Origin: CAZRHH01 sp964599885
Lineage (GTDB): Bacteria; Chloroflexota; Dehalococcoidia; DSTF01; JACRBR01
Assembly (NCBI GenBank): GCA_964599885.1
Contig: CAZRHH010000039.1
Coordinates: 1 to 28,912 of the forward strand
DNA: 28,912 nt
Direction of reading: 5' to 3'
This document shows positions 16,023-23,369 of this stretch, in pieces. Every line of letters begins with the position of its first letter. The first letter of the stretch is position 1. Both the position numbers and the translations under genes were made by a program. The notes beneath the pieces were generated by a model, which did no database searches, was not told the DNA's origin, and saw only the letters and a list, made by a program, of their open reading frames with translations.

Positions 16023-16646
16023 ATGGCACGATATACAGGACCGGTCTGCCGCATCTGCCGCCGGTACGGCGAGAAGCTGATGCTCAAGGGCGACAAGTGC
16101 GTCACTAAATGTACGCTCGACAAGCGGCCGACGCCGCCCGGACCGCAGCAGGCCCGTCGCCGCAAGCTGTCGGATCGGGCCGTGCAGTTGCGCGAGAAGC
16201 AGAAGGCGCGCCATTCATACGGCGTGCTCGAAAAGCAGTTCGTGCGGTATTACGAGGAAGCGGTGCGCCTCCCGGGCGTGACCGGCGACAACCTCGTGCA
16301 ACTGCTCGAGATGCGCCTCGACAACGTCGTCCACAAGATGGGATTCGGCGACTCGCCGAAGCAGGCGCGTCAGGTCGTGCGCCACGGTCACATCATGCTG
16401 AACGGCCGCAAGACGGACATTCCATCAGCGGCGACGAAGGCCGGGGATGTGATCGGCTGGGTGGCCAGCAGCAAAAACACCGAATACTTCAAAGTCGCGC
16501 AACTCAGCATGCCCAACAAGAAGGCGCCGGCGTGGCTGAACGTCGACGCCACGCAGATGACCGGGCGGATCGTTTCGCCGCCGGTGGTGAGCGAAACCGG
16601 TGGGAAGTTCGACCCGGCAGTGATCGTCGAGTACTACTCAAGGTAG
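16023..16646 (+). CDS. rpsD: 30S ribosomal protein S4, zinc-binding type
   Basis: S4 (207 aa, usual length) is a primary 16S rRNA binder. Cysteines 9, 12, 26 and 30 give the zinc-containing N-terminal form. The S4 RNA-binding domain is visible as RLDNVVHKMGFGDSPKQARQ, then RHGHIMLNGRKTDIPS. In E. coli S4 autoregulates the alpha operon. Here the next gene, rpoA, is separated by a 96-nt gap with a strong hairpin. Confidence 0.98.
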   Translation: MARYTGPVCRICRRYGEKLMLKGDKCVTKCTLDKRPTPPGPQQARRRKLSDRAVQLREKQKARHSYGVLEKQFVRYYEEAVRLPGVTGDNLVQLLEMRLDNVVHKMGFGDSPKQARQVVRHGHIMLNGRKTDIPSAATKAGDVIGWVASSKNTEYFKVAQLSMPNKKAPAWLNVDATQMTGRIVSPPVVSETGGKFDPAVIVEYYSR

Positions 16647-16742
16647 CCGACATTCGTGGCATGCGAGATGCGCCGGCGCGCAGAGACGACGCCGGCGCGA
16701 CTGTACGTTGAGTGCGGCGTTTCGCCCAGGGAGGGACAGACA
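16647..16742 (+). promoter_or_regulatory. Hairpin-bearing 96-nt gap before rpoA
   Basis: A perfect 9-bp inverted repeat GCGCCGGCG (16670-16678) / CGCCGGCGC (16690-16698) with an 11-nt loop lies in the gap. It has no T-tract after it, so it does not look like a normal intrinsic terminator. The strong Shine-Dalgarno AGGGAGGG (16728-16735) then sits 7 nt before the rpoA TTG. It may adjust rpoA expression relative to the ribosomal genes by pausing, processing or mRNA stability. Confidence 0.45.
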
Positions 16743-17882
16743 TTGAACGAACTAGATCCAGCAGCAATTGAAATTGAAGACGAGACAGAGACGTACGTCC
16801 GCCTGATCGCCGAACCGCTGAACGCTGGTTTCGGCACGACGCTGGGGAATGCGCTGCGGCGCGTCCTGCTCAGCTCGTTGCCGGGCGCCGCTGTGACGTC
16901 GGTGCGCATCGAGGAAGTCGAGCACGAGTTCTCGACGATTCCGCACATGAAGGAAGACACGACGGAGTTCCTGCTGAACATCAAGGAACTGCGGCTGCGC
17001 TCGTACTCAGACCGGCCGGCGAAGCTCTACCTTGAAGCGCAAGGCGAGGGGCCCGTGACCGCGGCGGCGATCCAGTCGACGGCTGATTACGATGTCGTCA
17101 ACCCGGAGTTGCAGCTAGCGACGATCGACTCGCCCGATGGCCGGCTGACCGTCGAACTGAACGTCGATGTCGGGCAGGGATACGCGCCAGCCGGCCAGAC
17201 GGACGGGCTTCCGATCGGCGTCATTCCCGTTGATGCCATCTTCTCGCCGGTACGGCGCGTGAACTTTCATGTGACGCACACGCGCGTCGGCCAGATGACG
17301 AACTACGACAAGCTGACGCTGGAAGTGTGGACGGACGGTACGATGTCGGGCGTCGACGCGGTGAGCAAGAGCGCGGACATCCTCGAAGACGAACTGCGGA
17401 TGTTCTCGCAGCTTGGCAAGCCGCTTCCGCCGACGGTCGATCGCGGACTCGGGCTCGGCACGTCGTTGCCGCCGGACAAGTACAACATGCCGATCGAAGA
17501 GCTGAATCTTTCGGTGAGGGCGTACAACTGCCTCAAGCGCAGCGGCCTCATGACGGTCGGGTCCGTGCTCGAAAAGAGCGAAGACGAACTGCTGTCGCTC
17601 CGGAACTTCGGCCGCAAGTCGTACGACGAGCTGCGCGACAAGCTCGTTGAGCTGGGGCTGCTGACGCCGTACGAAGAAGGCCAGAGCGAAGAGATGGGCG
17701 CCCGCCCGCTGGGACTGTCCGTACCGGCGACGAGCGGCGACCGCGCGAACGCTGGCGGTGGCGCCGTGGCCACGGGCGGCACGGAGGATTTGAGCCCGCT
17801 GGGAGCGGCGCTGATCGAGGCGCTGCGCGAGGCAGGCGAGGATCCGTCCGAGCTGATGAAGCGCAAAGAGAACGAGGAGTAG
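16743..17882 (+). CDS. rpoA: RNA polymerase alpha subunit with extra C-terminal tail
   Basis: Alpha subunit (379 aa) nucleates RNA polymerase assembly and contacts UP elements and activators. The N-terminal domain has PLNAGFGTTLGNALRRVLLS (about residues 25-44) and the C-terminal domain spans about 250-308 (IEELNLSVRAYNCLKRSGL, then LRNFGRKSYDELRDKL). About 70 further residues follow, Gly/Ala-rich, then a predicted-helix-like segment SPLGAALIEALREAGEDPSE. Usual length is about 315-330. The start is TTG at 16743 because AGGGAGGG is 7 nt upstream and the residues before it are not alpha-like. Confidence 0.97.
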   Translation: MNELDPAAIEIEDETETYVRLIAEPLNAGFGTTLGNALRRVLLSSLPGAAVTSVRIEEVEHEFSTIPHMKEDTTEFLLNIKELRLRSYSDRPAKLYLEAQGEGPVTAAAIQSTADYDVVNPELQLATIDSPDGRLTVELNVDVGQGYAPAGQTDGLPIGVIPVDAIFSPVRRVNFHVTHTRVGQMTNYDKLTLEVWTDGTMSGVDAVSKSADILEDELRMFSQLGKPLPPTVDRGLGLGTSLPPDKYNMPIEELNLSVRAYNCLKRSGLMTVGSVLEKSEDELLSLRNFGRKSYDELRDKLVELGLLTPYEEGQSEEMGARPLGLSVPATSGDRANAGGGAVATGGTEDLSPLGAALIEALREAGEDPSELMKRKENEE

Positions 17883-17884
17883 CC

Positions 17885-18247
17885 ATGCGGCACGGGATCA
17901 GCGGCCGGAAGTTCGACCGTCCCAGCGATGAGCGCCGGGCGCTGCTCCGCGGCCTGGTCGGCGATCTGATGCGCCACGAGCGGCTGAAGACGACCGAAGC
18001 GAAGGCGAAGGAAGTGCGCCCGCTGGCCGAGAAGATGATCACACTCGGCAAGGACGGCACGGTGCATGCGCGGCGGCAGGCGATGTCGTACATCAACGAC
18101 AAGGATGTCGTGAAGAAGTTGTTTGACGAGATAGCGCCGCGTTTCACGACGCGGCCCGGCGGCTACACGCGCATCATCAAACTCGGCCCGCGCGTCGGCG
18201 ATGGCGCGTCGATGGCGCAGCTCGAACTGGTGGAGCGCGGCGTCTAA
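17885..18247 (+). CDS. rplQ: 50S ribosomal protein L17
   Basis: L17 (120 aa, normal). MRHGISGRKFDRPSDERRAL, LRGLVGDLMRHERLKTTEAKA and the C-terminal TRPGGYTRIIKLGPRVGDGA are typical. ATG 2 nt after rpoA, the standard partner. Four nt before truA. Confidence 0.98.
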   Translation: MRHGISGRKFDRPSDERRALLRGLVGDLMRHERLKTTEAKAKEVRPLAEKMITLGKDGTVHARRQAMSYINDKDVVKKLFDEIAPRFTTRPGGYTRIIKLGPRVGDGASMAQLELVERGV

Positions 18248-18251
18248 CAAG

Positions 18252-19064
18252 ATGAGCGCCGACGAAAGCGCGCGTCTGCGGCGCATCGCGCTGCTGCTGG
18301 AGTACGACGGGACCGCCTATCGCGGCTCGCAGTACCAGGACAACGGCCCCAGCATCCAGGCGGAGCTGGAGTCGGCGATCGAGAAGCTCACCGGTGTACT
18401 GCTCGCGCGCGCCGCATTTGCGGGGCGCACGGACACCGGCGTACACGCTCTCGGCCAGGTGGTGGCGTTCGATACACGCGGCCGCCTGGACGAAGCAGAG
18501 TTCGTCAGCGGACTCAATCACTTCCTGCCGCTCGACATCGCTGTCCGCGCGGCGAACGAAGTGAAGCCGAGCTTCGACCCGAGACGCGATGCGCGCAGCC
18601 GTGCATACCGCTACCGGATCGATACGCGGCCGGTGCGATCGCCGCTGCTGCGTGACCGGGTGTGGCACGTCGGCCGCCCGCTCGATGTTGGCGCGATGCA
18701 GCGAGCCGCGCGGCGGTTCGAGGGCGCGCACGACTTCGCGGCGTTTGCGGGCGCGTACGAGGGATCGACGAGCCGCACGCTGCGGCGGTGCGACGTGCGG
18801 GCGTGTGGTGCGGGTGTGACGGTGGACATGGAAGCGGAGGCGTTCTTGCCGCACCAGGTGCGCAGGACCGTCGGGCCGCTGGTCGAGGTGGGACTCGGCC
18901 GGATGAGTGAAGAGGCGATGGCCGCGCTGCTCGAAGCGGCGGTGCCATCGAGCGCGGGGCCGGCAGCCCCCGCTTGTGGGCTGTATCTGTCGCACATAAA
19001 GTACGAGGGGCTCGAATTCGGGCCATGGGCAGAAGAACCGGCAGAGGACGGACGGGACGCATGA
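18252..19064 (+). CDS. truA: tRNA pseudouridine(38-40) synthase TruA
   Basis: TruA (270 aa) converts uridines 38-40 of tRNA anticodon arms to pseudouridine. The catalytic aspartate is D61 in GRTDTGVHALGQV. DARSRAYRYRI and HQVRRTVGPLVEVG match the family. The usual GWQ after the LEYDGTxYxG motif reads GSQ here, a Trp-to-Ser change. The ATG at 18252 is chosen, and the in-phase codon at 18201 lies within rplQ. The TGA overlaps the rplM ATG (ATGA), and truA between rplQ and rplM is a common order in Gram-positive bacteria. Confidence 0.95.
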   Translation: MSADESARLRRIALLLEYDGTAYRGSQYQDNGPSIQAELESAIEKLTGVLLARAAFAGRTDTGVHALGQVVAFDTRGRLDEAEFVSGLNHFLPLDIAVRAANEVKPSFDPRRDARSRAYRYRIDTRPVRSPLLRDRVWHVGRPLDVGAMQRAARRFEGAHDFAAFAGAYEGSTSRTLRRCDVRACGAGVTVDMEAEAFLPHQVRRTVGPLVEVGLGRMSEEAMAALLEAAVPSSAGPAAPACGLYLSHIKYEGLEFGPWAEEPAEDGRDA

Positions 19065-19711
19065 CGACGTACACCTTGAAGGCCAAAGAGATCACCGAAA
19101 CGTGGCACGTCGTCGACGCGTCGGGCCGGGCGCTCGGCCGCATGGCATCGGAAATCGCGGCGACGCTCCGCGGCAAGAACCGCCCGACGTTCACGCCCTC
19201 GATGGGCAACGGCGACTTCGTCATCGTCATCAACGCCGCGCAGGTGAAGATCTCCGGCGACATGAACGAGAAGAAGTACTACCGCCACTCGGGATATCCC
19301 GGCGGGTTGAAGACCGTCACGCAGGAGAAGCTGCTGGCGACGCGGCCGGAGCGCGTGATCGAGTTCGCGGTCAAGGGCATGCTGCCGCACAACTCGCACG
19401 GCGCGAAACTGCTCCGGCATCTGAAGGTGTACGCCGGTTCGGATCACCCGCACCAGGCGCAAGTGAACGCCGGAAAGGCTACACCGCGAGACGCTACGGC
19501 GCCCACCGCGCCGAAGACGAAGCCGCAGCCAGAACCCGAGAAGCCGCCAACGCCTGAAGCAACTACGAATGCCGACGAAGCGCCGAAAGCTACGGCGGCG
19601 ACGGCCGAAGTAGAGGCTCAAGCGCCGGAAGCGGTGACGACGCCGGCCGACGAAGCCGCAGAGGCACCCGACACGACGCCGCCCACCGAAGAAGCGGTCG
19701 AGGAGAAGTAA
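19061..19711 (+). CDS. rplM: 50S ribosomal protein L13 with Pro/Ala/Glu-rich C-terminal extension
   Basis: L13 (216 aa) is an early 50S assembly protein. The core, residues 1-145, shows WHVVDASGRALGRMASEIAA, the YYRHSGYPGGLK motif, ERVIEFAVKGMLPHN and LKVYAGSDHPHQAQ. Residues about 146-216 are a tail rich in Pro, Thr, Ala and Glu that ends EEAVEEK. Normal length is 140-150. Start ATG overlaps truA by 4 nt. One nt before rpsI. Confidence 0.96.
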   Translation: MTTYTLKAKEITETWHVVDASGRALGRMASEIAATLRGKNRPTFTPSMGNGDFVIVINAAQVKISGDMNEKKYYRHSGYPGGLKTVTQEKLLATRPERVIEFAVKGMLPHNSHGAKLLRHLKVYAGSDHPHQAQVNAGKATPRDATAPTAPKTKPQPEPEKPPTPEATTNADEAPKATAATAEVEAQAPEAVTTPADEAAEAPDTTPPTEEAVEEK

Positions 19712-19712
19712 C

Positions 19713-20114
19713 ATGGCAGCAGCGACAGAGCGATACAACTACGGTACGGGCCGACGCAAAACCGCCGTGGCACGCGTGCGTCTCTATCCCGGCACGGGTG
19801 AGATCCTGATCAACGGCAAGGGGTATCTCGAAGTGTTCACGCGCGGCTCGCACCAGGCGGCGGTGCTGGCGCCGCTGAAGGCCGTAGGCGCGGACAAGCG
19901 CTTCAACGTGCAGGCGAAGGTAGCGGGCGGCGGCATCACCGGTTGGGCCGGCGCCATTTCGCACGGCATCGCGCGGGCGCTCGTCGCGGGCGACGAGGGG
20001 ACGAAGCCCGCGCTGAAGCGGCAAGGGCTGATGACGCGCGACTCCCGGATGAAGGAGCGCAAGAAAGTCGGCCTGAAGCGCGCTCGCAAGGCGCCACAGT
20101 ACACGAAGCGCTAA
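19713..20114 (+). CDS. rpsI: 30S ribosomal protein S9
   Basis: S9 (133 aa, normal) has a C-terminal tail that reaches the P-site tRNA. GTGRRKTAVARVRLYPGTGE, GGGITGWAGAISHGIARAL and the invariant C-terminus ending QYTKR are present. Unlike its partner rplM, it has no extension, as expected because the tail end is functional. It is the last gene of the cluster and is followed by a strong hairpin. Confidence 0.98.
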   Translation: MAAATERYNYGTGRRKTAVARVRLYPGTGEILINGKGYLEVFTRGSHQAAVLAPLKAVGADKRFNVQAKVAGGGITGWAGAISHGIARALVAGDEGTKPALKRQGLMTRDSRMKERKKVGLKRARKAPQYTKR

Positions 20115-20141
20115 CGCTAGGGCGGTCGGGATCGAGCACGC

Positions 20142-20171
20142 AGAGGGACGAGCCTGTTGGCTCGTCCCTTT
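20142..20171 (+). terminator. Intrinsic terminator after rpsI, shared with the opposing gene
   Basis: AGGGACGAGCC (20144-20154), loop TGTT, GGCTCGTCCCT (20159-20169) form a perfect 11-bp stem, extendable by two pairs, followed by only TT then GCC. It ends the long ribosomal cluster 27 nt after the rpsI stop. It would also stop the minus-strand transcript of the cysteine-rich gene. The T-tract is short on both strands. Confidence 0.8.
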
Positions 20172-20234
20172 GCCGTATATGTACGCCGGTAGCTGCATCG
20201 GTAACGGATCTGACGTCGGACGTCTCTCGCCTTT

Positions 20235-20597
20235 TTACGCGGCCTTCGCCATCTTGGCCATCTTGCGGCAGGAGTCGGCGCAACGGCGGCACGCTTCGGC
20301 GCACTGCTTCATGAAGTCATCGTCGAAGCGCTCGCAGTCTTTCGCGCAGCGCTCGCAGACTTCGGCGCACGCAGCGCAGATCTGCGCGTGCAGATCGGAG
20401 CCGCGTAGCATGAAGTCTGCGCTGGTCGAGCATATTTGTGCGCAGTCCAGCAGCAGTTTGATGTGGCTCGCCTGCGCGTGTTCTCCGCCCATTTCCAGGC
20501 AGTGCTGAAGGGTCATCGTGCAGATGTCGTGGCAGTTGGAGCATTCTTCCATGCAGCGCTGCATATCGGCACTCATCTTCTCCATGGTGTGGGGCAT
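20235..20597 (-). CDS. Cys-rich four-helix copper-storage-like protein (Csp3/DUF326 type)
   Basis: This 120-residue protein has 16 cysteines, many in CxxxC and CxxC steps along helices: residues 15, 19, 22, 26, 33, 52, 56, 74, 77, 81, 84, 88, 99, 103, 106 and 110. Segments such as CAACAEVCERCAKDCERF and CAEACRRCADSCRKM match the DUF326 / cytosolic copper storage protein (Csp3) pattern, in which thiolates lining a four-helix bundle bind many Cu(I) ions. No signal peptide is visible, consistent with a cytosolic form. The ATG at 20597 is chosen because AGGAG lies 8 nt upstream. The frame is open further to 20657 but gains only a composition-poor stretch. Copper binding is inferred from family resemblance. 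Confidence 0.85.
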   Translation of the reverse strand: MPHTMEKMSADMQRCMEECSNCHDICTMTLQHCLEMGGEHAQASHIKLLLDCAQICSTSADFMLRGSDLHAQICAACAEVCERCAKDCERFDDDFMKQCAEACRRCADSCRKMAKMAKAA

Positions 20598-20813
20598 TTT
20601 GATCGCTCCTGCTCTATAGCGCGGGGCACACGGCGCGGCCGTCGCGGTTGCGTTCATCGTAGGAGAGCATGCGCCGCGCCCGCATCACCCAAAGTGCCGC
20701 CAGCACAGACTGACACGCTTCCGCAAGTAGCTTTCCATCGCCGTGGCGTGTATCGCACATGAAGAAAGCCCGCGTCGAGCCGGCATTTTCCTTGGCACGT
20801 TGATTCGGGACGT

Positions 20814-21239
20814 TTACTTGGCGTCGGTCTTTTTCTTGGCGGTGGTGGCCTTCGGCTTCGCAGTCGTCGCCTTGGGCTTCGTAGCGGCTTTCGCCTTCGG
20901 GGCGGTCTTCTTGGCCGCGGTGGCCTTGCTGGCCGTCTTCTTTGCCTTCTTGGGCGCCTCCGCCTTCACCGCGCCGTCGCCGGCCTGGTTGAGATGGCGC
21001 ATCATGCGCGACTTCTGTCGCGAGGCGGCGTTCTTGTGGATGATGTTTCGCTTCGCCGCGCGGTCGAGGATGCTCGCAGCTTCGCGGATCGCGGCGGCGG
21101 CGTCATCCGTCGCGCCATCGGCGATGGCAGTACGGACCTTCTTCACGGCCGTGCGGGCGGCTGTGCGGGCGGGCTTGTTGCGCGCGCGGTGCGCCTCATT
21201 CTGGCGCCAGCGCTTAAGCGCGGATTTCGAGTGAGCCAA
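20814..21239 (-). CDS. rpsT: 30S ribosomal protein S20 with Lys/Ala-rich C-terminal extension
   Basis: S20 (141 aa versus about 85-90 normally) binds 16S rRNA early in assembly. The core is MAHSKSALKRWRQNEAHRAR through IIHKNAASRQKSRMMRHLNQ (about residue 85). The rest is a basic low-complexity tail with KATTAKP-like repeats, reminiscent of histone-H1-type DNA/RNA-binding tails. The start codon is TTG, with GGAGG 6 nt upstream. E. coli rpsT also uses a UUG start and is autoregulated, which makes the weak start noteworthy. It is divergent from murJ, an adjacency also known in Pseudomonas. Confidence 0.94.
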   Translation of the reverse strand: MAHSKSALKRWRQNEAHRARNKPARTAARTAVKKVRTAIADGATDDAAAAIREAASILDRAAKRNIIHKNAASRQKSRMMRHLNQAGDGAVKAEAPKKAKKTASKATAAKKTAPKAKAATKPKATTAKPKATTAKKKTDAK

Positions 21240-21267
21240 TTCCTACCTCCGATATGTGGGTCGGGTC

Positions 21268-21296
21268 ATGGTATCGAGCGTGTTGGCGGCTGTCCA
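21268..21296 (-). promoter_or_regulatory. Sigma70-like promoter of rpsT
   Basis: On the minus strand TGGACA (21291-21296) and TACCAT (21268-21273) are separated by 17 nt, matching 5/6 and 4/6 of the consensus hexamers. The predicted transcript would start about 20 nt before the TTG of rpsT and include its GGAGG. Confidence 0.55.
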
Positions 21297-21315
21297 GCGG
21301 GTGTGGACGCTGGAG

Positions 21316-21388
21316 GCGGGAAACGAGCGGGAAGCGGGAAAGCGGAAAGCGGGAAGTAACCACAGATGAACACAGAGAGACACAGATG
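21316..21388. repeat. Purine-rich GCGGGAA-type repeats followed by CACAGA decamers
   Basis: Between rpsT and murJ, variants of GCGGGAA(A) recur about every 8-9 nt (21316-21356). Three 10-nt units beginning CACAGA then follow at 21361, 21371 and 21381 (CACAGATGAA, CACAGAGAGA, CACAGATGGT). No open frame or RNA gene was recognised. I recall similar CACAGATG-type strings in unrelated bacterial genomes, but I cannot verify a family here. Confidence 0.6.
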
Positions 21389-21559
21389 GTTAGGGAGCCG
21401 GATGCGTGCATGGAGGCGGGATGCAGGACGAGCGAGGGGAGGAGGCGAGGTCTGAGGCGCGATCGCCACGATGGACGTATCTACGGATTCTGGGTTCTCG
21501 GTTCGCGACCGTAGTATGATGCGGCCACGTCGCGCCGGGCCGAACCGCTCCTCCGCCGC

Positions 21560-21593
21560 CCCGTCGCCCGGTATCGCCCGTCGCCCGGTATCG
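21560..21593. repeat. Perfect 17-bp tandem duplication before murJ
   Basis: CCCGTCGCCCGGTATCG occurs twice head to tail, at 21560-21576 and 21577-21593, without mismatch. The second copy ends 10 nt before the murJ ATG, so it occupies the place where a ribosome binding site would lie. It may be a slippage product or an operator-like tandem site. Confidence 0.85.
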
Positions 21594-21603
21594 AAAGTGG
21601 CTC

Positions 21604-23250
21604 ATGCTCCGAACGCTGCGATCCCGGTATTTCGAGGACGAGGACGACGGTGCCGGTGACGGGCCGCCGCCTCTTGCACCCACGTTAGCCGCCGCGGCGT
21701 CGATCGTCGCGCTCGGCTTCCTGGGCAGCCGGTTACTCGGCATTCTGCGTACGGTCGTAATCGCGCACCAGTACGGCACCTCGCCATCGCTCGATGCGTA
21801 CTTCGTGGCGTTCCGCATCCCCGATCTGATCTTCCAGTTGCTTGCGGGCGCGACGCTCGGCAGCGCGTTCATCCCGACGTTCGCGCGGATGATGTCTCGC
21901 AGTGACAGCGAGGCGTGGCGGCTCGCCTCTTCGGTGCTGAATCTCGTGCTGGGCGCGACGCTGGTGTTCGCGCTGATCGGGCTGCTGGTCGCGCCCGTGT
22001 TGGTACCACTGACGGCGCCCGGTCTCGGCGAGGAGACGGGCCAGGAGGCTGAGCTGACATCGCTCGCCGTCGACCTGACGCGGATCATGATGGTCTCGCC
22101 CATCTTGTTCGCGATCAGCGGCATGTTCATGGGGATACTCAACGCCCGGCATCACTTTCTCGGACCCGCGCTCGCGCCAATGTTCTACAACGCCGCGATC
22201 ATCGTCGGCGCACTCGTGTCGGACGATGTGCGTGTGTTGGCGTTTGCGGTGGTGGTAGGCGCGTTGCTTCATCTCGTCGTGCAATTGCCCGTGCTGCGGC
22301 TCGTCGGCATGACCTGGCAGCCCGTCGCCGACTGGCGCGACGCGGCCGTGCGAGAAGTCGGGCGGCTGATGGGGCCGCGCGTGATCGGGCTGGCCGCGTA
22401 TCACTTCAACTTCGTCGTGGCGACGTTCTTCGCGTCGACGGTCGCGACGGGCGCCATTTCGGCCGTGAACTACGCGTGGCTACTCGTGATGACGCCGCTC
22501 GGACTCTTCGGCATGGCGATCTCGACAGCGGCGTTCCCGCGCATGGCCGAGCAGGCCGCCCGCGACGACGGCGAACTGCCCGGTACGCTCTCACGCGCCC
22601 TCCGCCTCATCCTCTACCTGACCATCCCCGCAAGCATCGGGCTGATGATCCTCGCGAAGCCGCTGACGGCGTTCCTGCTGCGGAGCGGCGCCTTCGACGA
22701 GTCGTCGGCGGACCTCGTCGTGCCGGCGTTGATCTTCTACTCGATCGGGCTGTTCGCCCATGCGGGTATCGAGATCGTCAGCCGTGGCTACTACGCGCTC
22801 AGCGACACCAGGACGCCGGTGACGTTCGCCGTGGCGTCGATGGTGATCAACCTCGTGCTGTCGGTCGCCCTGGTCGTGCCGTTCGGCGTGAAGGGGCTGG
22901 CGTTCGCGCTGTCCGTAGCGACGATCGTCGAGTTTGGGTTGCTGGTGCGAACGTTGGCGCGGCGGATGGACGGCCTGGACATCCAGCGTGTTGGTGCGTC
23001 GGTCGCGCGGACGCTTGTCGCCAGCGTGCTGATGGCGGAGGTGGTAGCGCTCTGGCTGGCCGCGTTGAGGCTCGCCGGCCTACTCGATTTCGACAGCAAG
23101 GTCGACGCCGGACTGGCGCTGGCGGGCGGAATTGGTCTGGGCGCCCTGGCGTTCTTCTATTCGAGCCGATTGTTGCGCAGCGCCGAAGCCGAGGTGTTGC
23201 TCCAGCGGCTACCACTCCCGGCCCGCATCCGGCGCTTCGCGGGAGGATAG
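21604..23250 (+). CDS. murJ: Lipid II flippase MurJ (MviN family)
   Basis: MurJ (548 aa) is a polytopic MOP-superfamily protein that flips lipid II across the cytoplasmic membrane for peptidoglycan synthesis. The conserved N-terminal block GSRLLGILRTVVIAHQYGTS, then DAYFVAFRIPDLIFQLLAGA and GSAFIPTFAR, is clear, and multiple hydrophobic helices run to the end, consistent with about 14 transmembrane segments. A 30-residue acidic/Pro N-terminus precedes the first helix. The ATG at 21604 has no good Shine-Dalgarno sequence. Presence of MurJ implies a peptidoglycan wall, which matters for lineage assignment because some Dehalococcoidia lack one. Confidence 0.95.
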   Translation: MLRTLRSRYFEDEDDGAGDGPPPLAPTLAAAASIVALGFLGSRLLGILRTVVIAHQYGTSPSLDAYFVAFRIPDLIFQLLAGATLGSAFIPTFARMMSRSDSEAWRLASSVLNLVLGATLVFALIGLLVAPVLVPLTAPGLGEETGQEAELTSLAVDLTRIMMVSPILFAISGMFMGILNARHHFLGPALAPMFYNAAIIVGALVSDDVRVLAFAVVVGALLHLVVQLPVLRLVGMTWQPVADWRDAAVREVGRLMGPRVIGLAAYHFNFVVATFFASTVATGAISAVNYAWLLVMTPLGLFGMAISTAAFPRMAEQAARDDGELPGTLSRALRLILYLTIPASIGLMILAKPLTAFLLRSGAFDESSADLVVPALIFYSIGLFAHAGIEIVSRGYYALSDTRTPVTFAVASMVINLVLSVALVVPFGVKGLAFALSVATIVEFGLLVRTLARRMDGLDIQRVGASVARTLVASVLMAEVVALWLAALRLAGLLDFDSKVDAGLALAGGIGLGALAFFYSSRLLRSAEAEVLLQRLPLPARIRRFAGG

Positions 23251-23277
23251 GCCCGTTTAATCAGGGGTTGCCCCGGC

Positions 23278-23307
23278 TTGTGAGGGCTTCAAGCTGACCG
23301 ATATACT
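23278..23307 (+). promoter_or_regulatory. Sigma70-like promoter upstream of the zinc-ribbon gene
   Basis: TTGTGA (23278-23283) and TATACT (23302-23307) are separated by 18 nt, the best hexamer pair in this part of the window. The -10 lies inside an imperfect inverted repeat, AAGCTGACC (23291-23299) / GGTCA-CAG-GCTT (23317-23328), which could be an operator. The predicted start would be near 23314, about 80 nt before the coding start. Confidence 0.6.
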
Positions 23308-23342
23308 GATGCAGGTGGTCACAGGCTTTCGCATGTACACGA

Positions 23343-23369
23343 GTGCGGCCGTGGGGGCCGCACATTTTT
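23343..23369 (+). terminator. Intrinsic-terminator-like hairpin in the leader of the zinc-ribbon gene
   Basis: GTGCGGCC (23343-23350), loop GTGGG, GGCCGCAC (23356-23363), then ATTTTT: a perfect 8-bp GC-rich stem with a T5 run, the most canonical terminator in the window. It lies between the promoter at 23278 and the TTG at 23393. It may end murJ transcripts, act as an attenuator for the next gene, or end a small RNA of about 55 nt. Confidence 0.75.

Larger units (their letters stand above)
21240..21603. other. 364-nt divergent intergenic region rpsT/murJ
   Basis: This is the longest stretch without a gene. It holds the rpsT promoter (21268-21296), the purine and CACAGA repeats (21316-21388), a weak -10-like TATGAT on the plus strand (21515-21520) with no convincing -35, and a perfect 17-bp tandem duplication just before murJ. 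Small open frames here lack coding character or a ribosome binding site. Confidence 0.7.

Noticed and set aside
20598..20660. TATAGA (20613-20618) as a promoter for the cysteine-rich gene
   Set aside because: The predicted transcript would begin within its own Shine-Dalgarno sequence and no -35 is present.
20768..20784. Imperfect stem after rpsT on the minus strand followed by a T-rich stretch
   Set aside because: Only three plus two base pairs with a G-G mismatch; too weak to call a terminator.
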